DNA from: Mesorhizobium sp. M4B.F.Ca.ET.203.01.1.1 | Lineage (GTDB): Bacteria; Pseudomonadota; Alphaproteobacteria; Rhizobiales; Rhizobiaceae | Assembly (NCBI RefSeq): GCF_004791025.1 | Contig: NZ_SRUO01000003.1 | Location: 248,001-312,000 of the forward strand | DNA length: 64,000 nucleotides | Direction: 5' to 3' | In this document: positions 17,155 to 25,600 of the stretch, piece by piece | Layout: each line of letters starts with the position of its first letter | Numbering within the stretch: position 1 is the first letter of the stretch | The notes under the pieces: model-generated | What the model was told of the DNA's origin: nothing | The model's database searches: none | Seen by the model: only the letters and a program-made list of their open reading frames with translations | Made by a program: the position numbers and the translations under genes

Positions 17155-18993
17155 ATGCGCATGGTTTCTGATGGGCAGCTCGCGGCGGTAGCGTCCGGTC
17201 ACGGCGCGGCGGAGCTCGGCGACCTGCCGGAATGGAACCTCGCCGACCTCTATTCCGGCATGCAAGCGGCCGAGCTGAAGCGCGACATCGCCAAGGCGGC
17301 GCAGGATGCGATCAGCTTCGAGACGCGCTGGAAAGGCACGCTTGCCGCCGAGGCCGAGCGCGGCGCCGCCGGCCGCCTGGGCGAAGCGTTGCGCGCCTAT
17401 GAGTCGCTGGAGGAACTGATCGGCCGCATCGTCTCCTATGCCGGGCTGGTCTATGCCGGCAACACCGCCGACCCGCAGCGCGCCAAGCTCTATGGCGATA
17501 TCCAGGAGAAGATGACCGACGCCAGCGCGCATCTTCTGTTTTTTGCACTCGAACTCAATCTGATCGACGACGCGGTGATCGAGGGCGCGCTCGCCGCCGA
17601 CGCGGGCTTTGCCCACTATCGGCCTTGGGTGCTCGACCTCAGGAAGGACAAGCCCTACCAGCTCGAGGATCGGGTCGAGCAGCTTTTCCATGAAAAGTCG
17701 ATCACCGGACGCGGCGCCTGGAACCGGCTGTTCGACGAGACGATGACCGATCTGCGCTTCGACGTCGGCGGCGAGGAGCTGGCGCTGGAACCGGCGCTGA
17801 ACCGCTTGCAGGACGCCGACGGCGAAGTCCGCCGCCAGGCGTCAGAGGCGCTGGCCGCGACCTTCCGCAAGAATCTGCGCACCTTCACGCTGATCACCAA
17901 CACGCTGGCCAAGGACAAGGAGATTTCCGACCGCTGGCGCGGCTTCGAGGACATCGCCGATTCACGCCACCTCGCCAATCGCGTCGAGCGCAGCGTGGTC
18001 GACGCCCTGGCAGCCGCCGTGCGCGAGGCCTATCCGCGCCTGTCGCATCGCTACTATGCGATGAAGGCGCGCTGGCTCGGCATGCAAGTGATGAACCACT
18101 GGGATCGCAACGCGCCCTTGCCCGAGACCCCGCAGGCTGTCATCCGCTGGGACGATGCCCGGGACACGGTGCTGTCGGCCTATCAGCGCTTCTCGCCCGA
18201 CATGGCCGAAATCGCCCGCACCTTCTTCGACCGCAACTGGATCGACGCGCCGGTGCGGCCCGGCAAGTCGCCCGGCGCCTTCGCCCATCCGACCGTGCCG
18301 TCGGCGCATCCCTATGTGCTGCTCAACTACATGGGCAAGCCGCGCGACGTGATGACGCTCGCGCATGAGCTCGGCCATGGCGTGCATCAGGTGCTGGCGG
18401 GCGGCCAGGGCGCGCTGATGGCCTCGACGCCGCTGACGCTGGCCGAAACGGCCTCCGTCTTCGGCGAGATGCTGACCTTCCGCTCGCTGCTCGACCAGAC
18501 CACCGACCGGCGCGAGCGCAAGGCCATGCTCGCCCAGAAGGTCGAGGACATGATCAACACCGTGGTGCGCCAGATCGCTTTCTACGAATTCGAGCGCAAG
18601 GTGCATGCCGAGCGCAAGAACGGCGAGCTGACCTCCGACCGGCTCGGCCAGTTCTGGCTGGAGGTGCAGGCCGAGAGCCTCGGCCCGGCGATCAAGCTGC
18701 GCGACGGCTACGAAGTGTTCTGGACCTATATCCCGCACTTCATCCATTCACCCTTCTATGTCTACGCCTATGCCTTCGGCGATTGCCTGGTGAACTCGCT
18801 CTACGCGGTCTACCAGAATGCCGAGCGCGGCTTTCAGGAGAAGTATTTCGAGATGCTGCGCGCCGGCGGCACCAAGCATCATTCCGAGCTGCTGGCGCCC
18901 TTCGGTCTCGACGCCACCAACCCCGCCTTCTGGCAGATCGGGCTCGGTGTGATCGGCGGCCTGATCGACGAGCTGGAAGCGCTGGACAAGTGA
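17155..18993 (+). CDS. pepF: Oligoendopeptidase F (M3 metallopeptidase)
   Basis: A 612-residue cytoplasmic zinc peptidase that degrades short peptides. The active site is HELGHGVHQ (two His and Glu) in TLAHELGHGVHQV, with the third ligand Glu in the following ETASVFGEM segment. Length and the C-terminal YAYAFGDCLVNSLYAVY fit the PepF family. The start MRMVSDG has GGAAGG 7 bases upstream. Longer in-frame starts have no ribosome site. It stands alone, divergent from the response regulator (141 bases). Confidence 0.93.
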   Translation: MRMVSDGQLAAVASGHGAAELGDLPEWNLADLYSGMQAAELKRDIAKAAQDAISFETRWKGTLAAEAERGAAGRLGEALRAYESLEELIGRIVSYAGLVYAGNTADPQRAKLYGDIQEKMTDASAHLLFFALELNLIDDAVIEGALAADAGFAHYRPWVLDLRKDKPYQLEDRVEQLFHEKSITGRGAWNRLFDETMTDLRFDVGGEELALEPALNRLQDADGEVRRQASEALAATFRKNLRTFTLITNTLAKDKEISDRWRGFEDIADSRHLANRVERSVVDALAAAVREAYPRLSHRYYAMKARWLGMQVMNHWDRNAPLPETPQAVIRWDDARDTVLSAYQRFSPDMAEIARTFFDRNWIDAPVRPGKSPGAFAHPTVPSAHPYVLLNYMGKPRDVMTLAHELGHGVHQVLAGGQGALMASTPLTLAETASVFGEMLTFRSLLDQTTDRRERKAMLAQKVEDMINTVVRQIAFYEFERKVHAERKNGELTSDRLGQFWLEVQAESLGPAIKLRDGYEVFWTYIPHFIHSPFYVYAYAFGDCLVNSLYAVYQNAERGFQEKYFEMLRAGGTKHHSELLAPFGLDATNPAFWQIGLGVIGGLIDELEALDK

Positions 18994-19348
18994 AGGGTGG
19001 CCCTGCCCCTGAGCGTCGCCAGAATAGTTTAGACGGAACGCGTGTTGGGAGTGGCCTATTCTTGGCATAAATATTTGTTCTTCAATGACTCTCCGGGAAT
19101 TTTTTCCGTTAGCTTTCCACAAGCCGTATGATAGCGTCCGGCCTCAAGCTCAGCCGGAGCTCAGGCAAGGGACAATCTCGGCCGGTGGCGACCTTCGGCG
19201 AATGCGATGCGGCCGTTGGCCATGGCGAAGAGCCGATCGCCGACAGCTCGATTGAAGCCGGCTGTTCCGCCTAGCGGAACCATCGAACGGTCTTGCGCCA
19301 AGGTCGTCACTCCAGGCCACGGCAGACGGATCGGACTGGAGAGAGAGA
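18994..19348. other. Intergenic region with no recognised gene
   Basis: No gene or clear RNA found. The first part (about 19030-19130) is markedly more AT-rich than its surroundings, as expected for a promoter region. A short inverted repeat GTTCCGC / GCGGAAC lies near 19263. The ribosome site GGAGAGAGAG at its end serves the next gene. Confidence 0.45.
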
Positions 19349-20137
19349 ATGAGCACTTTTTTCTACATGCTCCTGGCGTTCATCGTGGGTGTGGTGGCCG
19401 GCTGGTTCATCTGGGGTCGCCTGGGCGGCGAGCTCGACGGCCTGCGCGGAGATCTCGAGCGCACGCGCAGCGAGCGCGACAAGGTGCGTGCCGATGCCGA
19501 CCGGCTGACCGGTGAGCTCGATGCTTGCGGTCGTGCCCGCGCCGATCTCGAGCGCCGGCTGCGCGAAGCGCCGGCTGGATCCGGCGCGGCGAAGGCCTCC
19601 GCTCCAGCGCCCGCGGCGCTGATCTCGACGCCAGCAGCGGCCAAGCCTGCTGCCGCCAAGCCTGCTCCGGCCAAACCGGCTTCGGCCAAGCCCGCAGCCG
19701 CCAAGCCGGCCGCTGCCAAATCTGCCGCTGCAAAGCCGGCGGCAACCAAACCTGCCGCCGCAAAGCCTGCGGCATCAAGGACGGCCGCCGCGCCCAAGGC
19801 CGCGGCCCCCAACGCGGTGGCAAAGACAGCCGCGCCTGCACCGGCCCAGTCAGCGCCGGCAGCAGACAAGCCGGCGACAGGGACGGCCGACAATTTGCGC
19901 CGGCTGATCGGTATCGGCCCGGTCAACGAAAAGCTGCTCAAAGGCCTTGGGGTTACAAGTTACGCCCAGATCGCCGCCTGGACGGCCGACGACGTCAAGC
20001 GCATCGAGGAGGTGCTGAATTTCGACGGACGCATCGCGCGCGAGCAATGGATCGAGCAGGCGAAGCTGCTCGCCGCCGGCGACGAAACGGAATTCGCCCG
20101 CCGCTTCCCGACCGCGGGAACCGCCAGCAACACCTGA
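19349..20137 (+). CDS. Membrane-anchored protein with coiled coil, Ala/Pro/Lys linker and helix-hairpin-helix end
   Basis: A 262-residue protein of unknown function with four clear parts. There is one N-terminal membrane helix (residues 3-22, FFYMLLAFIVGVVAGWFIWG). A charged coiled coil follows (about 25-70, LDGLRGDLERTRSERDKV). Then comes a long linker of KPAAA/KPAP repeats (about 90-175). The C-terminal domain of about 65 residues, NLRRLIGIGPVNEKLLKGLG...YAQIAAWT, is a helix-hairpin-helix fold like the C-terminal extension found on NuoE and ribosomal L21 in rhizobia. Whether that domain binds nucleic acid or protein here is unknown. The start is supported by GGAGAGAGAG. Confidence 0.75.
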   Translation: MSTFFYMLLAFIVGVVAGWFIWGRLGGELDGLRGDLERTRSERDKVRADADRLTGELDACGRARADLERRLREAPAGSGAAKASAPAPAALISTPAAAKPAAAKPAPAKPASAKPAAAKPAAAKSAAAKPAATKPAAAKPAASRTAAAPKAAAPNAVAKTAAPAPAQSAPAADKPATGTADNLRRLIGIGPVNEKLLKGLGVTSYAQIAAWTADDVKRIEEVLNFDGRIAREQWIEQAKLLAAGDETEFARRFPTAGTASNT

Positions 20138-20162
20138 TCGGCTTGCGCTTCCGGCGCATGAC

Positions 20163-20194
20163 AAAGCGGCGGTGCGCATGGACACCGCCGCTTT
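20163..20194 (+). terminator. Intrinsic terminator
   Basis: Twelve-base perfect stem AAAGCGGCGGTG / CACCGCCGCTTT with an 8-base loop, 25 bases after the stop of the helix-hairpin-helix protein, followed by a short pyrimidine run. Confidence 0.75.
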
Positions 20195-20300
20195 CCTTTG
20201 GTCCAGCCGCCTTTGCGGCCCTCGACGCCGCTCCCTCGATTGCGCGCCGGCGCACCCCCATATAGAGCGATCGCTGCACCACCGACCGAACACTCGAGCC

Positions 20301-21446
20301 ATGTCCCTGCCGTCCGCCATTTTCCGCAACGACGAGAGCGGCCGCCAGCTGGTCTTCGACCGGCCGGCCGAGATCATCGTCGCGCACGACGCGGACGATT
20401 TCCCCGCGGCGCTTGAAGCCGCGCAGGCGGCCTCCGATGCGGGCAAATGGCTGGCCGGCTACTTCTCGTATGAAGCGGGATATCTGCTCGAGCCGAAGCT
20501 GGTGCCATTGCTTCCCGAGGGCCGGCGCGCGCCGCTGGTCTGCCTCGGCATCTTCGACGCTCCTGCCGAACAGGCGGTGCCGCGCCGTCCCGGTCCCGCG
20601 ACCAACGGCCCGATCTTCGACGCCCGCGCCGCCTGGTCGGCGCAAGACTATGCGAAGCGCTTCGCGCGGCTGCACGACCACATCCGCAAGGGCGACTGCT
20701 ACCAGGGCAATCTGACCTTTCCGGTGCGGGCGCAATGGTCCGGCGACCCGCTCGCCGCCTTCGACGCGCTGACCGAGCGCCAGCCGGTGAAATACGGCGC
20801 GCTGATTGCGCTCGGCGATCCGATCGTGCTGTCACGCTCGCCGGAGCTGTTCTTCGAGATCGACGCCGAAGGCATGATCGAGACGCATCCGATGAAGGGC
20901 ACGGCGCCGCGCGGCGCGACCAGGGCCGAGGACGCGCGCCTGAAATCGTTCCTGCGCAAGGACGAGAAGAACCAGGCCGAGAACCGCATGATCGTCGACC
21001 TCTTGCGCAACGACATCTCGCTGATCAGCGAGGTCGGCACGCTCGAGGTGCCGGAACTGTTCCGCATCGAGACCTATCCGACCGTGCACCAGATGGTCAG
21101 CCGCGTGCGGGCGAGACTGCTGCCCGATGTCGGCATCCGCCAGGTTCTTGCGGCGCTGTTTCCCTGCGGCTCGATCACCGGCGCGCCGAAGATCCGCGCC
21201 ATGGAGATCCTGCACGATCTCGAAGCCGTGCCGCGCGACGTCTATTGCGGCGCCATCGGCTGGATCGCGCCCGGCGGCACGATGCGTTTTTCCGTGGCGA
21301 TCCGCACCATCTCGCTCTTTTCCAGCGGCGAGGCCGTCTACAATGTCGGCGGCGGCGTCGTCTTCGATTCCACCGCCGAGGAGGAGTACCTGGAGTGTCT
21401 CTTGAAAGCGCGCTTCGCGACGGGAACCGTGCCGATTTCGAGCTGA
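20301..21446 (+). CDS. pabB: Aminodeoxychorismate synthase component I
   Basis: A 381-residue chorismate-utilising enzyme that converts chorismate and ammonia to 4-amino-4-deoxychorismate for folate synthesis. Signature stretches are IETHPMKGTAPRG (the PIKGT-type motif with Met for Ile), DEKNQAENRMIVDLLRNDIS and PCGSITGAPKIRAMEI. It is shorter than typical E. coli PabB because the N-terminal region is reduced, as usual in rhizobia. The start is the ATG giving MSLPSAIF, with only a weak ribosome site. The next gene (pabC-like) begins 52 bases inside its end, so they are translationally coupled. Confidence 0.9.
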   Translation: MSLPSAIFRNDESGRQLVFDRPAEIIVAHDADDFPAALEAAQAASDAGKWLAGYFSYEAGYLLEPKLVPLLPEGRRAPLVCLGIFDAPAEQAVPRRPGPATNGPIFDARAAWSAQDYAKRFARLHDHIRKGDCYQGNLTFPVRAQWSGDPLAAFDALTERQPVKYGALIALGDPIVLSRSPELFFEIDAEGMIETHPMKGTAPRGATRAEDARLKSFLRKDEKNQAENRMIVDLLRNDISLISEVGTLEVPELFRIETYPTVHQMVSRVRARLLPDVGIRQVLAALFPCGSITGAPKIRAMEILHDLEAVPRDVYCGAIGWIAPGGTMRFSVAIRTISLFSSGEAVYNVGGGVVFDSTAEEEYLECLLKARFATGTVPISS

Positions 21447-22057
21447 TCGAGACCATGCGCTGGGAGCCGGGCTCCGGCTTCCTGCGCTTCGAGCGTCACC
21501 TCGCGCGGCTCTACGCATCTGCGGCGGAACTCGGCTTCGCCTGCGATCCGCAACAGGTCGGCGAAGTGCTGATGGACACGGTTGGCCGGCAAACCGTCCC
21601 CTTGCGCACCCGCCTCGTCCTTGCGCGCAACGGCGAGGTGACGGCCGCCGCGCAGCCCTATGAGCCGCTCGCCGCCGACAAGGTCTGGCGGCTGCAATTG
21701 GCGCGCGTCCGCCTCGATTCCGGCGATACGCTGCTTCGCCATAAGACCAGCCGCCGCGATGCCTACCAGCACGCGCGCGCCGAATATCTCGCCAGCCGCG
21801 CCGACGAGGTGCTGCTCGCCAACGAGCGCGGCGAGCTCTGCGAGGGCACGATCACCAATCTCTTCGCCGATTTCGGCGACGGCGTGCTGGCAACGCCCCG
21901 GCTCGACTGCGGCCTCTTGCCTGGCGTATTGCGCGGCGAGCTTCTGGATGAAGGCCGCGCCGCCGAAGCGATCTACACCCTTGACGATCTGAAGGCCGCC
22001 CGTGCGGTCTACGTCGGCAATTCGCTGCGCGGCCTGATCCCCGCAAAACTGTCCTGA
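21395..22057 (+). CDS. pabC: Aminotransferase class IV / 4-amino-4-deoxychorismate lyase-like
   Basis: A 220-residue PLP enzyme of fold type IV. The PLP lysine is in LRHKTSRRDAY, and NERGELCEGTITNLF and LDCGLLPGVLR are the family marks. After PabB, the expected job is to release pyruvate from aminodeoxychorismate and give 4-aminobenzoate. The start is a GTG (MSLESALRDG) that overlaps the pabB end by 52 bases, with GGAGGAG upstream. Other bacteria carry these two as one fused protein. Here they are two frames. Confidence 0.82.
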   Translation: MSLESALRDGNRADFELIETMRWEPGSGFLRFERHLARLYASAAELGFACDPQQVGEVLMDTVGRQTVPLRTRLVLARNGEVTAAAQPYEPLAADKVWRLQLARVRLDSGDTLLRHKTSRRDAYQHARAEYLASRADEVLLANERGELCEGTITNLFADFGDGVLATPRLDCGLLPGVLRGELLDEGRAAEAIYTLDDLKAARAVYVGNSLRGLIPAKLS

Positions 22058-22076
22058 CGCAGGCTGGGAGAATGCG

Positions 22077-22364
22077 ATGTTCGTCGTTTCGCTGAACTAC
22101 AAGGTGCCGCTGACCGAGATTGACCGGCTGGGGCCCGCGCATGTCGAATGGCTGAAAGCCTGCTACGCCGAAGGCATCTTCGTCGCCTCCGGGCCGAAGC
22201 GGCCAAGGACCGGCGGCATCATCATCGCGCGTGGTCCGCGTGACGTGCTCGATGCCAGGCTGGCGGACGATCCTTTCGCCAGGGCAGGCGCTGCCGATTA
22301 CGATGTCACCGAATTCACGGCGAAAATGACCGTTGCCCAGCTGGACGCGTTCAAGGAATTATGA
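22077..22364 (+). CDS. YciI-like protein
   Basis: A 95-residue protein of the YciI family, a small ferredoxin-like fold with a conserved His-Asp pair in related proteins. Seen here as HVEWLKACYAEGIFVASGPKRPRTGG. The biochemical role is mostly unknown. It starts 20 bases after the pabC-like stop and its end overlaps the next start by 4 bases (ATGA), so it belongs to the pab operon. Confidence 0.8.
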   Translation: MFVVSLNYKVPLTEIDRLGPAHVEWLKACYAEGIFVASGPKRPRTGGIIIARGPRDVLDARLADDPFARAGAADYDVTEFTAKMTVAQLDAFKEL

Positions 22365-23287
22365 GCAGGCCCGCCCATACGCCCTATGACGGCTCGTCAA
22401 AGCCCTTCACCATCGGGCTGAAACCGCTCGGCCTCGACCAATGGCTCGATGTCGACGAGAACTTGCCTGCCCACCTCGCCGAGAAGCGCCGGCTCTACGC
22501 GGAAATCCCCGAGAAGGTCTTTGTCGAGGAAGACGGCACGCGCGAGGCGCAGCAAGAGGTGCTCGACCTCGTCGTCGCCTATCTCGCGGCGAAGCACCCC
22601 GGTACCCACCGCGGCATCAGCGCCGGCGTCGAGGTCATCGGCGCCGAGAGCGGCGGCGGTCCGACCGCGGCCTTGCGCGAGGCGCCGCTCGTCAGGGCAT
22701 CCCTGCTCGTCCAGGAGGATCTGATCCTGATGCGCCGGGACGAAAGCGGCTGGCGGCTGGCCGCCGGCTCGCTCTGCTTTCCCTCATCCTGGTCGCTCAC
22801 CGAAAAATTCGGCAAGCCGCTACAGCGGATCCATGCGCCGGTGCCCGGCTTCGGACCAGGCACGCGTCCGGCCGACTTGATCAACCGCATGTTCGACGGT
22901 CTCCAGGGCCAGGCGGTCGAGCGCTACAACTGGTCGATCCAGGCCGGCGACGCGCTCTATCATCCGCTTTCCAACCTGCAGCGCATCGACCGCGCCACCA
23001 ATCGGCCCTCGCGCTTCCATGATGGCGACGTCGACGCCCACGCCTTCATCCGCGTCGAGCGCCAGACGTCGCGTAAGCTGCCGGTCTCGCGCGACATCCT
23101 GTTCACCATCCGCATCCATCTCGACCCGCTCAAGGTGCTGGCCCGCCATCCCGACAGGGCAACGCTCGCGGCATCCTTCGCCGCGCAGCTTGAGGCGCTC
23201 GACCAGGCACAGCTCGACTACAAGGGCCTGACATCCGACCGCAACCGCCTGGTCGCCTTCCTCGCCGATATGGCCAGGGCGGCTTAA
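22361..23287 (+). CDS. DUF3445 family, heme-dependent oxidative N-demethylase-like
   Basis: A 308-residue protein of the DUF3445 family, some members of which are heme-dependent oxidative N-demethylases. Recognisable parts are the N-terminal FTIGLKPLGLDQWLDVDENL and the core LCFPSSWSLTEKFGKPLQRIHAPVPGF, then DALYHPLSNLQRIDRA and the arginine-rich HAFIRVERQTSRKLPVS. The substrate is not evident. It overlaps the YciI-like gene by 4 bases and ends the pabB-pabC-yciI run. Confidence 0.78.
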   Translation: MSRPAHTPYDGSSKPFTIGLKPLGLDQWLDVDENLPAHLAEKRRLYAEIPEKVFVEEDGTREAQQEVLDLVVAYLAAKHPGTHRGISAGVEVIGAESGGGPTAALREAPLVRASLLVQEDLILMRRDESGWRLAAGSLCFPSSWSLTEKFGKPLQRIHAPVPGFGPGTRPADLINRMFDGLQGQAVERYNWSIQAGDALYHPLSNLQRIDRATNRPSRFHDGDVDAHAFIRVERQTSRKLPVSRDILFTIRIHLDPLKVLARHPDRATLAASFAAQLEALDQAQLDYKGLTSDRNRLVAFLADMARAA

Positions 23288-23419
23288 CCACGCCGCCGGG
23301 CTGGCCTGGCCGGTGGTTGGCGCTTTTCGCTGGTTTGTGACAATGATCTGTGGTGTAGCGCTTGACCGTCCGGCGCAATTGCCCTGCTTTTCCCTATGTT
23401 TGAAGGAGTGTCTGAAAAA

Positions 23420-24865
23420 ATGGCGAATGAAAACTGGCCCGTTTACGGTGAAATCACCGGTCCCGTCGTGATGATCGGCTTCGGCTCGATCGGACGGGGA
23501 ACGCTGCCGCTGATCGAACGTCATTTCAAGTTCGACAAGTCGCGCATGACGGTCATCGACCCGCGCGACACCGACCGCAAGCTCCTCGACGAGCGCGGCA
23601 TCACCTTCGTGCAGGATGCGGTGACCAAGAAGAACTACAAGAAGCTGCTGACGCCGCTTCTGACCAATGGCGGCGGCCAGGGTTTCTGCGTCAACCTGTC
23701 GGTCGACACCTCCTCGCTCGAACTGATGAAGCTCTGCCGCAAGCTCGGCGTGCTCTATGTCGACACGGTGGTCGAGCCCTGGCTCGGCTTCTATTTCGAC
23801 GACAAGGCCGACAATGCCGCGCGTACCAACTACGCGCTGCGCGAGAGCGTGCGCGAGGAAATCGCCAGCAACCCCGGCGGCACCACGGCGATCTCCTGCT
23901 GCGGCGCCAATCCGGGCATGGTCTCGTGGTTCGTCAAGCAGGCGCTGGTCAACCTCGCCACCGATCTCGGCCTGGAGTTCGCCGAGTCGGCGCAGAATGA
24001 TCGCGAAGGCTGGGCCAAGCTGATGAAGAAGGCCGGCGTCAAGGGCATCCACATCGCCGAGCGCGACACCCAGCGCACCAAGAAGCCGAAGCCGATGGAC
24101 GTGTTCTGGAACACCTGGTCGGTCGAAGGCTTCGTCTCGGAGGGTCTGCAACCGGCCGAGCTCGGCTGGGGCACGCATGAGACCTGGATGCCGAAGAACG
24201 CCAAAAAGCACAAGCACGGCTCGCAGGCGGCGATCTATCTGGAGCAGCCCGGCGCCAACACCCGCGTGCGCTCGTGGTGCCCGACACCCGGCGCGCAATA
24301 TGGCTTCCTGGTGACGCACAACGAGGCAATCTCGATCTCCGACTTCTTCACCTTGCGCGGCAAGAAGGGCAAGGTCCACTACCGCCCGACCTGTCACTAT
24401 GCCTATCACCCTTGCAACGACGCGGTGCTGTCGCTGCATGAGATGTTCGGCGCTGCCGGCAAGGCGCAGCCTGTCCATCACGTGCTTGACGAGAACGAGC
24501 TGGTCGACGGCATCGACGAGCTCGGCGTGCTGCTCTACGGCCATGACAGGAACGCCTATTGGTATGGCTCGCAGCTGTCGCTCGCCGAGGCCCGCAAGCT
24601 CGCCCCCTACCAGAACGCCACCGGCCTGCAGGTCACCTCGGCGGTGCTGGCCGGCATGGTCTGGGCGCTGGAAAATCCCGAAGCCGGCATCGTCGAGGCG
24701 GACGAGATGGATTACAGGCGCTGTCTTGAAGTGCAATCGCCCTATCTCGGACCGGTCAAGGGCTATTACACCGACTGGACGCCGCTCGATCACCGTCCGG
24801 GTCTTTTCCCCGAGGATCTCGACAAGAACGACCCGTGGCAATTCCGCAACATCCTGGTGCGATAG
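23420..24865 (+). CDS. hss: Homospermidine synthase
   Basis: A 481-residue NAD-dependent enzyme that makes homospermidine from putrescine, a major polyamine of Rhizobiales. The NAD site is GFGSIGRG near the N-terminus. The family stretches CCGANPGMVSWFVKQAL and HDRNAYWYGSQLS are present and the length is as expected. The start MANENWPVYGE lies 11 bases after GGAG. An ATG 8 codons upstream has no ribosome site. It stands as a single gene with 132 bases between it and the DUF3445 gene. Confidence 0.93.
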   Translation: MANENWPVYGEITGPVVMIGFGSIGRGTLPLIERHFKFDKSRMTVIDPRDTDRKLLDERGITFVQDAVTKKNYKKLLTPLLTNGGGQGFCVNLSVDTSSLELMKLCRKLGVLYVDTVVEPWLGFYFDDKADNAARTNYALRESVREEIASNPGGTTAISCCGANPGMVSWFVKQALVNLATDLGLEFAESAQNDREGWAKLMKKAGVKGIHIAERDTQRTKKPKPMDVFWNTWSVEGFVSEGLQPAELGWGTHETWMPKNAKKHKHGSQAAIYLEQPGANTRVRSWCPTPGAQYGFLVTHNEAISISDFFTLRGKKGKVHYRPTCHYAYHPCNDAVLSLHEMFGAAGKAQPVHHVLDENELVDGIDELGVLLYGHDRNAYWYGSQLSLAEARKLAPYQNATGLQVTSAVLAGMVWALENPEAGIVEADEMDYRRCLEVQSPYLGPVKGYYTDWTPLDHRPGLFPEDLDKNDPWQFRNILVR

Positions 24866-24894
24866 CAGCGCCGTCAGCCTATCCGACTGCCTTG

Positions 24895-24919
24895 CAATCG
24901 CCCGGAAATCGGGCGATTG
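24895..24919 (+). terminator. Hairpin after hss
   Basis: Perfect 10-base stem CAATCGCCCG / CGGGCGATTG with a 5-base loop, 29 bases after the hss stop. There is no T-run after it, so it may be a Rho-dependent end or only protect the mRNA 3' end. Confidence 0.5.
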
Positions 24920-25036
24920 AAGGGGCGCGGCCTGGAGCGACGTGCGTCCGTTTGGAGAGTACGCTCTAGCACTATGAATGTCCGCGCCGTGCTTCGAACC
25001 GACTTCGGGCCGACGCGAGAGGAGAGGATTTTGATC

Positions 25037-25411
25037 ATGACCATTGCACGCAAATTGCTTTCGGCGGGCGCGGCGGCAAGCCTGCTGGCCGCTTCCGCCT
25101 GCTCCACCGTCGGCCCTTCCGAGCCGCCGATGTCGGCCGGACCGAAAGGCGTCGAAGGCTCCTGGATCGACGCCAAGGGCACCGGTCTGTCGAGCTTCAC
25201 CGCCGGCGCCTTCACCACCGTCGCCACCGATACCGGCCAGAAGCTCGCCGAAGGCAGCTACACCATGACGGGCGCGACCTCGGTCGAGATCCACGGCACC
25301 TCGCTGATCCGCCAGACGCCGGTCAGCTTCAACTGCCTGATGATCTCCACCAGCCAGCTCAACTGCACCAGCGCCAGCGGGCAGAACTTCGTGCTGACGC
25401 GTCGCGTCTGA
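25037..25411 (+). CDS. omp10: Omp10-like outer-membrane lipoprotein
   Basis: A 124-residue lipoprotein. The signal peptide ends in the lipobox SLLAASAC (Cys acylation site). The mature part shows the Omp10/Inh-type pattern GVEGSWIDAKG...SSFTAGAF...TDTGQKLAEGSY, then LNCTSASGQNFVLTRR, closely matching the Brucella Omp10 lipoprotein from memory. It is probably anchored in the outer membrane; function not established. The start has GAGGAGAGGATT upstream. A TTG two codons earlier is also possible. Confidence 0.88.
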   Translation: MTIARKLLSAGAAASLLAASACSTVGPSEPPMSAGPKGVEGSWIDAKGTGLSSFTAGAFTTVATDTGQKLAEGSYTMTGATSVEIHGTSLIRQTPVSFNCLMISTSQLNCTSASGQNFVLTRRV

Positions 25412-25438
25412 GCCGGTAAGACATCTATCCTGATAGCG

Positions 25439-25466
25439 GACGGCGGCGCGAGCCGCCGTCTTTTTT
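25439..25466 (+). terminator. Intrinsic terminator after omp10
   Basis: Nine-base perfect stem GACGGCGGC / GCCGCCGTC with loop GCGA, followed by six T residues, 27 bases after the omp10-like stop. Confidence 0.92.
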
Positions 25467-25600
25467 GTGCCGGCAACCTCGTCCTGATTTCCCCTTGCAT
25501 CGACCGAAACGCGATGTGAACATGCCTCGAAGCTGGCTGTCGTGCTGCAGTCAAGCGATGGCGCTAGACACCTCTGATGAGGTTCATCCGGGAGAGGAAG

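Noticed and set aside
17014-17691. Upstream extension of the sigma-54 response regulator
   Set aside because: The extra residues are antisense to pepF. The family starts at MTGSILIVDDD, as expected for a receiver domain.
20735-21394. Upstream extension of the pabC-like frame
   Set aside because: It lies in another frame of pabB and has no family resemblance; a GTG at 21395 with a ribosome site gives the right length.
22820-25294. 824-codon open frame antisense to hss and its neighbour
   Set aside because: It covers several well-supported genes on the other strand and contains no recognisable domain.
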